A stretch of DNA of 64,000 nucleotides from Melioribacteraceae bacterium (GTDB lineage: Bacteria; Bacteroidota; Ignavibacteria; Ignavibacteriales; Melioribacteraceae). The translations under genes and the position numbers were made by a program. The stretch lies in contig JAKIUC010000007.1 in the NCBI GenBank assembly GCA_021647785.1, forward strand, positions 1 through 64,000, written 5' to 3'. The notes beneath the pieces were generated by a model, which was given only the letters and a program-made list of their open reading frames with translations, made no database searches and was not told the origin of the DNA. Positions 9,246-17,761 of this stretch are shown piece after piece (the stretch's first letter is position 1; each line of letters starts with the position of its first letter).

Positions 9246-10574
9246 TTACTCTTTTCCAAATTTGTTAAATAATTTAGCACCTTGTTTAAATATTTTTGAA
9301 GTAATTTTAGTTTCATCAATATTAGTAAGGGTATAATCTTTCATTAAAACTTTTCCGTTTTGTACTACTGTTTTTACAGGTCGTTCAATAATTCCGTATA
9401 AATAATGTCCCCAAAAGTTTTCGCTATTAAATGGAGTTGGTGGAATGTAGTCCCAAATGATTAGATCTGCTCTATCTCCAATATTTAATGAAGGGAAATC
9501 ATCAAAGAATTGTTTTACAAATTTGTGCTGATTATAATATGAATTAATCATAAAGCCAAAAGCATCATAAAACGAAAACGCAGAGTGGCGTAGCTGCAAA
9601 AACAACTGCTTGAACGAACGGGCAATGTTGGCGTGCATTCCATCTGTGCCAACAAGAACTGTCGTAGATTTTGGCACCATTTTAAAATTTGGCAAACCGA
9701 CTGAGTTATTCAGATTGGAATCCAAGTTATACGCTATTGCAGAATTAGATGCTTCCAATATTTTATAATCATTTTCTGTGAGGTGTATTCCATGTGCCAA
9801 TATAGATTTGCTGTTGAGCAATCCAAAATCATTAAATCGTTCAATTGGTTTTTTACCATACTGTGTAAGGCTAATATCGTTGTCCGATTTATCTTCTGCA
9901 AGATGTACATGAATTCCAATATTATTGTGCTGAACAAATTCTGAAACTTGTTCAAGTGTTTTATCCTCAACAGTGAATGAAGCATGTAAACCAAATAGAG
10001 CTTTGATGTTTTCATTTGTTCCATTCAAAAAGAAATTCTGATTCTCCTCAATGGCTTGCTGCGAAAGGAGATTTCCATTTCTATCAGAAGTTTCAAAACA
10101 TAAAACTCCACGAAGCCCAGTATTCTCAATAATATCCGCAATGGTCGAGAGACTTCCAGTGGTGCTATTTGGTGAAGCATGGTGGTCATAAATATAAGTA
10201 ACTCCATTACGTATTGACTCAATCACAGCCATTTCCGCAGATGCTTTAACCATTTCCAAATCTAAATCGAGGTCTATCTTCCACCAGAGACTCTTAAGAA
10301 TGTTTTGGAAGGATGACATATCCCCCTTTATTGGCAAGCCTTTTGCCAATCTGGAGTATATGTGATCGTGAAAGTTTACAAGTGGAATTGTAACAACTCT
10401 TCCGCCAGCATCAATTATATTTTCATCACTTGCATTTGAAATTGAAGTAGAATCATGCTCTATAATTTTTGTAATCTTTCCATCCTCAATTACAATATCT
10501 CCAAATATTGGATTGATTGATTCATCTGCTATTTGACAAATCCAGGCATTTATTATTTTTGTGTTTTTTTGCAT
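9246..10574 (-). CDS. ssnA: SsnA-like aminohydrolase
   Basis: This is a 442-residue amidohydrolase-superfamily enzyme. It has the first metal motif HxH (NFHDHIYS), a second HVHLAED motif, LAHGIHL and the late metal Asp in VGTDGMH. The residues following the first motif (LAKGLPIKGD...) and the YDHHASPNS segment are signatures of SsnA, found in selenium-linked and purine-degradation gene sets. An upstream TTG at 10601 could add nine residues. The ATG at 10574, with an AAAGAGATA ribosome site and the MQKNTKIINAW start usual for the family, is preferred. It lies between the ygeY-like gene and the PLP-enzyme gene, all on the minus strand. The reaction is probably deamination or amide hydrolysis of a purine-derived compound. 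Confidence 0.86.
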   Translation of the reverse strand: MQKNTKIINAWICQIADESINPIFGDIVIEDGKITKIIEHDSTSISNASDENIIDAGGRVVTIPLVNFHDHIYSRLAKGLPIKGDMSSFQNILKSLWWKIDLDLDLEMVKASAEMAVIESIRNGVTYIYDHHASPNSTTGSLSTIADIIENTGLRGVLCFETSDRNGNLLSQQAIEENQNFFLNGTNENIKALFGLHASFTVEDKTLEQVSEFVQHNNIGIHVHLAEDKSDNDISLTQYGKKPIERFNDFGLLNSKSILAHGIHLTENDYKILEASNSAIAYNLDSNLNNSVGLPNFKMVPKSTTVLVGTDGMHANIARSFKQLFLQLRHSAFSFYDAFGFMINSYYNQHKFVKQFFDDFPSLNIGDRADLIIWDYIPPTPFNSENFWGHYLYGIIERPVKTVVQNGKVLMKDYTLTNIDETKITSKIFKQGAKLFNKFGKE

Positions 10575-10651
10575 TATCTCTTTATTTTTAATTTGTGCCA
10601 ATTTGTGAAATTCGTGTCTTGTTTCGTCTCTTAATTAAAAACTCCACAATA

Positions 10652-12112
10652 CTATTTACTCATAACTCTATTATTAAAATCATCAATCAATCTATCCCAT
10701 TCCGGAACTATCCCAAAACGCTCTCTCCAATAATTCTCGTCATACCATTGAGCATTAAGTTCTTCCACTTCTTTCCCTTGCTGTTCAATCCAAGTAAAGT
10801 ATTTCAAATTATGAATTGCTTTTTTATCGTAGTATGTTAATTCCTTAAAGTAATCAATACTCTGCCGTATTAGTGAAGACTCAAAAACTTTAGCGGCATC
10901 AACATTTGTAAATGGACCATTATTAGTATTCATCTCTTTCAATCGGGACTGATACATTTCAGCAGAGTCAGTAAAGATGGTGAAAATCACATCATTCTCA
11001 TTATACTCAAAATGTTTCGCAAGTTTAATTGAACTTAAAATGTTACTAATGCCTGATATTCCAAGAAGGGACAATTTACCGATTCTGCTTTTATCAACTC
11101 CAATGCTTGCGAGATATTCGTGTCCTTCCCTTTCGTTAAAAAGTCTTAAAAGACGCATTGCATCTTCATCGTCAATGGCAGCAACGGCATCAGTGTTTTT
11201 AACATTATGAACCCAAGGAATATGTTTGTCGCCAATCCCTTCAATTCTGTGTCCGCCAAAACCATTATTTAAAAGTGTAGGGCATTGAAGTGCTTCGGAA
11301 GCAACAACTTTTAGGTCGTTTGAAATGGTTCGTAAATAATCACCCGCAGCAATAGTACCAGCAGAGCCAGTAGCACTAACGTAACCGCTTATCCGCTGGT
11401 TCTCATTTTTGATTTTATTAAAAAGTTTTTCAATTGTATATCCGGTTATTTCATAGTGCCATATTGGATTTCCGAATTGGTCGAATTGATTGAAGATTAA
11501 GTACTGGTCACTCTCTGCAACAAGTTCGTGGCATTTATCATAAATTTCTTTTACGTTACTTTCGCAGCCATGAGTTGCGTAAACCTCATCTGTTCTTTCG
11601 TGAAGCCAGTCAAATCTTTCTCTACTCATTTCCTCCGGAAGTATTGCAACAGAATGGACTCCGAGAAGATTGGAATTAAAAACTCCACCACGGCAGTAGT
11701 TACCGGTAGAGGGCCAAACGGCTTTGTGATGGTCAGGGTTAAATCGTCCAGTTATTAGATAGGGAGCTAAGCATCCGTAAGTTGCACCAACTTTGTGTGC
11801 ACCTGTTGGGAAGTGTTTTCCAACTAATCCAACAATTCTTGCATTTACTCCTGTAATCTCTTTTGGAATTTCGAGATAATTGATATCCCCAATTCCGCCA
11901 GTAGCTGGGTCGTTTCTCCAGTTAATTCTAAATAGATTTAATGGATGAGGTTCTTCTATATCAACATTTTTAAGTTTATTAATTATTTCATCTGAAATTC
12001 TGTTTGGGTGTTTAAGTTGGCTAAAAGTTGGTAAAAGTATCTCTCTTTCTTTGCAGCGTTCAACAGTTTTTGTCAGGAAATCTTCGTTCTCAATATTCCA
12101 CAACCAGTTCAT
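10652..12112 (-). CDS. PLP-dependent TrpB-like lyase/thiolase of unknown substrate
   Basis: The protein has about 486 residues and the fold-type II PLP architecture. The segment FPTGAHKVGATYG contains the expected Schiff-base Lys in the same GAHK context as tryptophan synthase beta. The phosphate-binding loop is SATGSAGT, and NGFGGHRIEGIGD follows. It is not YgeX (diaminopropionate ammonia-lyase, about 400 residues). Its place beside ssnA-, ygeY- and ygeW-like genes suggests it supplies the C-N or C-S lyase step that YgeX provides elsewhere; this is inference. A TTG at 12148 opens the frame, but the ATG at 12112 has a good GAGG site seven bases upstream and is chosen. The gene faces the TonB receptor gene divergently. 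Confidence 0.7.
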   Translation of the reverse strand: MNWLWNIENEDFLTKTVERCKEREILLPTFSQLKHPNRISDEIINKLKNVDIEEPHPLNLFRINWRNDPATGGIGDINYLEIPKEITGVNARIVGLVGKHFPTGAHKVGATYGCLAPYLITGRFNPDHHKAVWPSTGNYCRGGVFNSNLLGVHSVAILPEEMSRERFDWLHERTDEVYATHGCESNVKEIYDKCHELVAESDQYLIFNQFDQFGNPIWHYEITGYTIEKLFNKIKNENQRISGYVSATGSAGTIAAGDYLRTISNDLKVVASEALQCPTLLNNGFGGHRIEGIGDKHIPWVHNVKNTDAVAAIDDEDAMRLLRLFNEREGHEYLASIGVDKSRIGKLSLLGISGISNILSSIKLAKHFEYNENDVIFTIFTDSAEMYQSRLKEMNTNNGPFTNVDAAKVFESSLIRQSIDYFKELTYYDKKAIHNLKYFTWIEQQGKEVEELNAQWYDENYWRERFGIVPEWDRLIDDFNNRVMSK

Positions 12113-12187
12113 CAGTACCTCATTATCGTTCAAAAAATCGGGGAACAAATATACTATAAATAAATCATATTAGTTATAAATTCTGGG

Positions 12188-12217
12188 TGTGTGAATAATA
12201 ATTGTGTGAATAATAAT
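12188..12217. repeat. 15-bp tandem repeat in the divergent gap
   Basis: The unit TGTGTGAATAATAAT occurs twice head to tail between the PLP enzyme and the first TonB receptor. Nineteen bases further on, TACTTTTG (12236-12243) fits the Bacteroidota -7 consensus TAnnTTTG, but no good -33 TTG is at the right distance. The rest of the roughly 380-bp gap has no coding frame. Confidence 0.5.
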
Positions 12218-12463
12218 TAAGGATGTATATTACTTTACTTTTGTGTTATTAGTTTTAAACTAATAATTGCTTTTAGTGAAATGAGTACTTAAATTAAATA
12301 ACCAATTATCACATATTTAGAATTAAAAAGGAATGGACTATTGAGAATAAATCTACAATTTTAACTTTACCCACATTTGTTATTAAAAAGAATCCGCTAC
12401 AGCAGACTATTGTATAATCGGGGTTTACAAAGTTATTGTTAGAAAAACTTCTAATTAGCCTAC

Positions 12464-12486
12464 CTCCTCTTTTCTTTAAAATGGAG
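12464..12486 (+). promoter_or_regulatory. Possible hairpin masking the receptor ribosome site
   Basis: CTCC (12464-12467) can pair with GGAG (12483-12486), the Shine-Dalgarno site of the first TonB receptor. The enclosed TTTT and AAAA pair around a four-base loop, leaving a small internal bulge. Such a hairpin could dampen translation initiation. It is weak and AT-rich, so chance is possible. Confidence 0.3.
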
Positions 12487-12496
12487 AAACATAAGT

Positions 12497-15400
12497 ATGA
12501 AGCATTATAAAATTGCTGTTACCATTTTATTATTTTTTTCATCCACTCTCTTTGCTGGTACAACAGGAAAAATTGCAGGACGTGTTACAGATGCAGCAAC
12601 TGGCGAACCTCTTCCATTTGCCAATGTTATTGTTATGGGAACTACAATGGGTGCTGCAACTGATTTTGATGGCTACTTTAATATTCTAAATGTATTACCT
12701 GGCACTTATAAAGTAAAAGCCTCCACAATTGGTTACAACGGTGTTACCATTGAGGGTGTTCAAGTAAATATTGATCTTACAACTAATTTGACTTTTGAAT
12801 TGTATGCTACAAGTATAACATTAAGTGAAGATGTTGTTGTAAGAGCTGAACAATCTGTAATCAAAAAGGATGTAGCATCAAATCAAAAAAGTATTAATAC
12901 AGATGAAATTAATGCACTTCCAGTAACTAATATAAATGATTTATTACAACTACAGGCTGGTATCGAACCAGATTTATCTGTAAGAGGCGGTGACCCAAAT
13001 GAAACCCTCTTTATGGTTGATGGTTTTTCAATGAGTGATTCCAGAACTAACAGACCAATATCTAATCTTCCGCTAAGTGCTGTTCAGCAAATATCAGTAA
13101 CTACCGGCGGGTTTAGTGCAGAGTATGCAAACGTACGGTCGGGTATTGTTAATGTTGTTACTCGTGAAGGTGATAAAGAAAAATATCAAGCAGTAGTAAA
13201 CTATAGAATGAGCCCCGCGACCCCAAAGCATTTTGGAATTTCTCCGTACGATGCAAACGCATATTGGCTGCGTCCGTACTTAGATCCGGAAACTGCAATG
13301 GATGGAACAGAGGCTTGGGATAAATATGATGCACGCCAATACCCAACGTGGGATGGGTGGAGAGCATTTTCTGAATTGACTTTAAGGGATGATGACCCAA
13401 CAAATGATTTAACTGCTGAGCAGGCAAAGAGAATTTTTGAATGGCAATATAGAAAGCAAGGTGATATAAAGAAGCCTGATTACAATATTGATTTTGGCTT
13501 TGGCGGTCCAGTTCCATTTGCAAAACCGTTAGGGAATTTAAGATTTTTTGCAAGTTTCAAGAGAGAAGAGAATCAATATTTAATGGAGCTATCTCGTGCA
13601 TCAAAATTAGATGAAACGATGATGATAAAACTTACATCCAATTTAAGTAAAGCAATGAAGTTAGATGTTATTGCATCGTATGGAGAAACCTATGGTACTT
13701 CAGGTTCAAGAATTGGTGGAACTAATATTCTTTCTACCACAGAGGATGTTGCCAACACAATAAACACAAGTAGTTTTACGGTTCCATGGCGTATTCATAC
13801 AAACTTATATTACTCGCCTACTACAGTTTATAACCATATGCTATCTGCAAAACTTACTCATGTTTTAAGTGCAAGTACTTTTTATGAAGTTCAAGCCAAG
13901 AAGTTAGGTGCAAAATATTATACAACCAATATGGGGTATCGTGATACAACAAAAAGGTTTGAAGTATTTCCAGGATATTTTTTGGATGAAGCACCAATAG
14001 GGTTTTGGGGTAGTCCTGTAACTTCAATTGATGGCACTCTGGGAATGGGTGGTGCTGTAAGTACCTCTCGCGATTTTACTGAGACCAGTACGTACTCTGT
14101 TCGTTTCGATTTGGTTAGCCAGCTTGACAATCATAACCAAATTAAAACTGGTGTTGAATTTATTTATGATGATTTTAATATGGTTTTTGGACAAGAGAAT
14201 TTCTTTTTACCGGAAGGAAATGTATGGACTAATATTAAGCAATCTCCTTATAAAGCCTTAGCTTTTATTCAAGATAAATTAGAGTTTGAAGGGTTGGTAG
14301 CCACAGTTGGAGTTTTAGCAGAGTACTCTAACCCCAATGGCAACTGGTATAATATTGGTCCTTATGATGCTGATTTTTTCTCGCAAAACTACAGCCCTGA
14401 AGATGAAGCGTTGTTTAAAACTGAAGCATCGGAAGCACAATTTACGCTTAGTCCGCGTATAGCAATTTCGCATCCTATTACTGAAACATCAAAACTTTAT
14501 TTTAATTACGGGCATTTCTATCAAAAATCGGTAGCAGAAAATCTTTACGAAGAGAGAAGAAAAGCAAACAATCAGTTAACAGTATTTGGAGACCCTTCAA
14601 CAGATCAAGCAAGAACAGTTGCTTACGAGTTGGGTTTTGATCAATCACTTTTTGACCAATTTTTACTTCGTGTTTCGGGATATTACAAAGATATAACAAG
14701 ACAAGAAATGTATGTTCGTTATATCAGTACTGATGGAAAAGCAAACTATCGTAAATTAAAGAGTAATGATTACGAAGATATTTTTGGTTTTGAAGTTGAC
14801 TTATCGCGAATGCAGGGCGATTGGATAAAGGGTAATATTAACTTTGAATATAGAGTTGGAACATCTGGCTATTTTGGACCTCTATTTCAGTACGAGAACC
14901 CAAGCGACCAACGGGAATACCTCAGACGAAACCCAAGCATAGAAAGACCACGCCCAATACCTAAGGTTAAATCTTGGCTCGATTTTCACACACCATATAA
15001 TTTTGGACCCAAAGTATTTAATCAATTTGTACTTGGCGATTGGCATGCAAATGTTATTACAAGATGGACTGCTGGCGAGTGGGATACTTGGAACCCGCAG
15101 CAAGTTCCGGGAATAGAATATAATGTACAATGGGAATCGATGTGGAATGTTGATCTGAAAATTTCTAAAGTTTTTAGTTTTGGTGATATTGATGTAAAGT
15201 TTTTTGCTGATATTTTTAATGTTTTTGATTTAAAACAATTCTCGAATTATTCTTTCCGTAATATTCATGATAGAAACGATTATATGTATTCACTTCATTT
15301 ACCCGAAAATGTGGTTAATGAATTAGGCTATTTGAATAATATTCCGGGTAATGATCAGCTTGGCGATTACAGACCAACTGGAGTTGATTTTGTTCCGATT

Positions 15401-15640
15401 GAATGGGTTAGTGATATAAATGACCCGAACATTAACCCAAATAGTAGAGCACTCTATTATGATGCATCAACAGAAAGGTATATGCAGTATGTGGATGGTG
15501 GATGGAGTAGAGCTGATGCTGCTAAAGTTCAAGATGTATTGACTAATAAAGCATATATCGATATGCCTAATCAGTCATTCTTTACATTTCTGAACCCGAG
15601 AAATATTTTCGTAGGAATTTCTGTAAGCTATAAATTATGA
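12497..15640 (+). CDS. TonB-dependent receptor, first of a tandem pair
   Basis: The protein has 1047 residues. A signal peptide (about 1-20, ending FAGTTG) precedes a carboxypeptidase-regulatory-like beta-sandwich (KIAGRVTDAATGEPLPFANV..., about 25-105). A candidate TonB box (EDVVVRA) and a plug domain (LSVRGGDPNETLFMVDG; GGFSAEYANVRSGIVNVVTREG) follow, then a long beta-barrel with alternating aromatic strands. It resembles SusC-type transporters but has no SusD partner. The next gene encodes a secreted protein, and the same receptor/partner pair is repeated directly downstream. The start ATG has GGAG 10 bases upstream. It probably takes up oligosaccharides, to judge from the amylase and propeller genes further along; that substrate is inferred. 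Confidence 0.88.
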   Translation: MKHYKIAVTILLFFSSTLFAGTTGKIAGRVTDAATGEPLPFANVIVMGTTMGAATDFDGYFNILNVLPGTYKVKASTIGYNGVTIEGVQVNIDLTTNLTFELYATSITLSEDVVVRAEQSVIKKDVASNQKSINTDEINALPVTNINDLLQLQAGIEPDLSVRGGDPNETLFMVDGFSMSDSRTNRPISNLPLSAVQQISVTTGGFSAEYANVRSGIVNVVTREGDKEKYQAVVNYRMSPATPKHFGISPYDANAYWLRPYLDPETAMDGTEAWDKYDARQYPTWDGWRAFSELTLRDDDPTNDLTAEQAKRIFEWQYRKQGDIKKPDYNIDFGFGGPVPFAKPLGNLRFFASFKREENQYLMELSRASKLDETMMIKLTSNLSKAMKLDVIASYGETYGTSGSRIGGTNILSTTEDVANTINTSSFTVPWRIHTNLYYSPTTVYNHMLSAKLTHVLSASTFYEVQAKKLGAKYYTTNMGYRDTTKRFEVFPGYFLDEAPIGFWGSPVTSIDGTLGMGGAVSTSRDFTETSTYSVRFDLVSQLDNHNQIKTGVEFIYDDFNMVFGQENFFLPEGNVWTNIKQSPYKALAFIQDKLEFEGLVATVGVLAEYSNPNGNWYNIGPYDADFFSQNYSPEDEALFKTEASEAQFTLSPRIAISHPITETSKLYFNYGHFYQKSVAENLYEERRKANNQLTVFGDPSTDQARTVAYELGFDQSLFDQFLLRVSGYYKDITRQEMYVRYISTDGKANYRKLKSNDYEDIFGFEVDLSRMQGDWIKGNINFEYRVGTSGYFGPLFQYENPSDQREYLRRNPSIERPRPIPKVKSWLDFHTPYNFGPKVFNQFVLGDWHANVITRWTAGEWDTWNPQQVPGIEYNVQWESMWNVDLKISKVFSFGDIDVKFFADIFNVFDLKQFSNYSFRNIHDRNDYMYSLHLPENVVNELGYLNNIPGNDQLGDYRPTGVDFVPIEWVSDINDPNINPNSRALYYDASTERYMQYVDGGWSRADAAKVQDVLTNKAYIDMPNQSFFTFLNPRNIFVGISVSYKL

Positions 15641-15664
15641 TGAAAAATTAATATAAAAGGTTTT

Positions 15665-17749
15665 ATGATGATCAGAAAAAACAAAATGTGGATTTCTAAA
15701 ATATCTATGATTTCTATTATAATGCTGTTGGTTACTGATGTTTATATAAGTGATGAAACAAAATGGATAGCTGTTGGTAATTTGCATAGCTGGTTTTCAA
15801 GTGCCGGAGCTGAAATTGAGCTTGGTAGAACAGGGGCAATTCCAGACCAGCAGGATGGATTGAGATGGCCTGCACAATTTAAATATCAAGATGCACTAGC
15901 TGGAAAAGCACTATGGATTGGCGTTAAAAATTATAATGACCCAAAAGCCGGAAAGGTTTATCCTTATAAAGTTGTTCATGTTGGTCCTCGCGGGTTTGAT
16001 GAGGAAACAGAAGTTATGCCGGTATCTATGAAGTTAGTAGGAAAATTTAAACATCCAGGTGTTTATGTTGATGGTGTTGGTGCAGGCAAATTAGATTATC
16101 TCGATTTTGTTGACTCTGTTGATGAAAATATGTCGGCTGATAGAGTACTTATTAATAAAGTTCATACTTCAATTGGCATTACAATGACTCGTAAAATATA
16201 TGCCTTCAGTCAGCAGAACCATGACAACTATTACATTTACGATTATGTTTTAGAAAATACAGGAATAATTAATCTTGAGGGAGATGTAATTAAAAAAACT
16301 TTGGAAGATTTAGTTTTATTTTTGCAATACAGATATGCACCAGTGCGTGAATCGGGTCCAAACGGTTATGATTGGCTTCCGCAAAATACTTCTTGGGGAC
16401 GTTCGACAATGAATCATTCTATCTATACGCATCCAACAACTGGCGATCCTTTTCGTATGCAATACTCCTGGTTAGGAAAACACTCGCAAGCGGGTTACGA
16501 TAATATAGGCGGGGCTGATATTGGCGGAGGTTCAAGTGTTGGCGATGGACATCTCGGTTCTGCACAAATTGTTGGTTTCGTTACACTACATGCTGATACA
16601 TCTCCAAGTGATAACACAGATGATATTACCCAACCAACCGCAACTGAAGTTGTAGATTCTGATGGTGCAATTACTTTTGGTAATGACCAATATAATACTG
16701 CCCAAATGGCTAATGAATATAAAGCAATGACTGCAGGTCGTCCAGCTCAATCCCACGCAGAATTGGTTGGTGATACTTTTGCAGATCAGTTTGGAACAAC
16801 TGCAGGCGGATATTCTCAAGGTCAAGGATTTGGACCTTATACTTTAGCTCATGGCGAAAGTCTTCGTTTTGTAATAGCGGAAGGAGTTGGAGGCTTAAAT
16901 AGAGAGATGCAATACAAAATTGGCGGTCAGTGGATAACTGAAACTACTCCATATGTATTACCAGATGGTTCGGAAACAACAAATAGAAATGAATTTAAAA
17001 ACACTTGGGTTTTTACCGGAATTGACTCATTGGTTCAAACATTCGATAGAGCAATTGTTACTTTTAAAGATAGCTTTTATGTTCCTGCACCACCACCGCC
17101 GCCAGCAGAATTTCTTGTTAACTCATTAGGAAACCGAGTTGAACTGCAATGGACAAGCGAATCAGAGGATGATTCAAAATTTGTTGGGTATAAAATTTAT
17201 CGCTCAATCCATACACCTGATACAACTTTTGAAATGCGAATAGATTTAAAACCTTCTGATTTAACAATGGAAGGGAAATATTATGTTTACAACGATACAT
17301 CTTTAAGTAGAGGATTTGATTATTACTACTATATTACTGCTTATGATGATGGTTCAACAAATGATATTAAACTGAATGTTCCACTTGAAAGCAGTAAGTT
17401 TTATACTATGACGGTTGAGCCGGCACGCTTAAAAAGATTACCAGGAAATAGCCTAGCTGATATTAGAGTAGTTCCAAATCCATATAATATTCGTTCACGA
17501 GAGTTACAATATGGCAGCAGTGGTGCCGATAGAATAATGTTTTTAGATATTCCGGGAATATGCACAATAAAAATTTATACCGAGCGTGGTGATTTAATTG
17601 AAACTATTGAACACGATGATAATAGTGGTGATGCAGCATGGAATTCAGTAACACAATATAGACAGGTTGTGGTTAGTGGAGTTTATATTGCAGTAATCAC
17701 AACTCCGGAAGGTGAAAGAGCAATTAGAAAATTTGTAATAATTAGGTAA
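15665..17749 (+). CDS. Secreted receptor-partner protein with T9SS-like C-terminus (copy 1)
   Basis: The function of this 694-residue protein is not recognised. A hydrophobic N-terminal segment (about 9-28) acts as signal or anchor. The main domain contains a conserved KWIAVGNLHSWFSSAGAE start and the YAFSQQNHDNYYIYDYVLENTG block. A proline stretch (APPPPPPAEF, about 477-486) leads to a fibronectin type III-like domain (about 490-590). The end carries IRVVPNPYN and finishes GVYIAVITTPEGERAIRKFVIIR, a layout like type IX secretion sorting domains. It lies 24 bp after the TonB receptor, and its homologue follows the second receptor in the same way. It is probably a surface or extracellular partner in place of SusD. 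Alternative: an S-layer or adhesion component. Confidence 0.75.
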   Translation: MMIRKNKMWISKISMISIIMLLVTDVYISDETKWIAVGNLHSWFSSAGAEIELGRTGAIPDQQDGLRWPAQFKYQDALAGKALWIGVKNYNDPKAGKVYPYKVVHVGPRGFDEETEVMPVSMKLVGKFKHPGVYVDGVGAGKLDYLDFVDSVDENMSADRVLINKVHTSIGITMTRKIYAFSQQNHDNYYIYDYVLENTGIINLEGDVIKKTLEDLVLFLQYRYAPVRESGPNGYDWLPQNTSWGRSTMNHSIYTHPTTGDPFRMQYSWLGKHSQAGYDNIGGADIGGGSSVGDGHLGSAQIVGFVTLHADTSPSDNTDDITQPTATEVVDSDGAITFGNDQYNTAQMANEYKAMTAGRPAQSHAELVGDTFADQFGTTAGGYSQGQGFGPYTLAHGESLRFVIAEGVGGLNREMQYKIGGQWITETTPYVLPDGSETTNRNEFKNTWVFTGIDSLVQTFDRAIVTFKDSFYVPAPPPPPAEFLVNSLGNRVELQWTSESEDDSKFVGYKIYRSIHTPDTTFEMRIDLKPSDLTMEGKYYVYNDTSLSRGFDYYYYITAYDDGSTNDIKLNVPLESSKFYTMTVEPARLKRLPGNSLADIRVVPNPYNIRSRELQYGSSGADRIMFLDIPGICTIKIYTERGDLIETIEHDDNSGDAAWNSVTQYRQVVVSGVYIAVITTPEGERAIRKFVIIR

Positions 17750-17761
17750 AATAAATTTACA

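Noticed and set aside
12113-12496. Leader of the first TonB receptor as a cobalamin or TPP riboswitch
   Set aside because: The conserved boxes of these riboswitches could not be found; only short repeats and a weak hairpin are visible.
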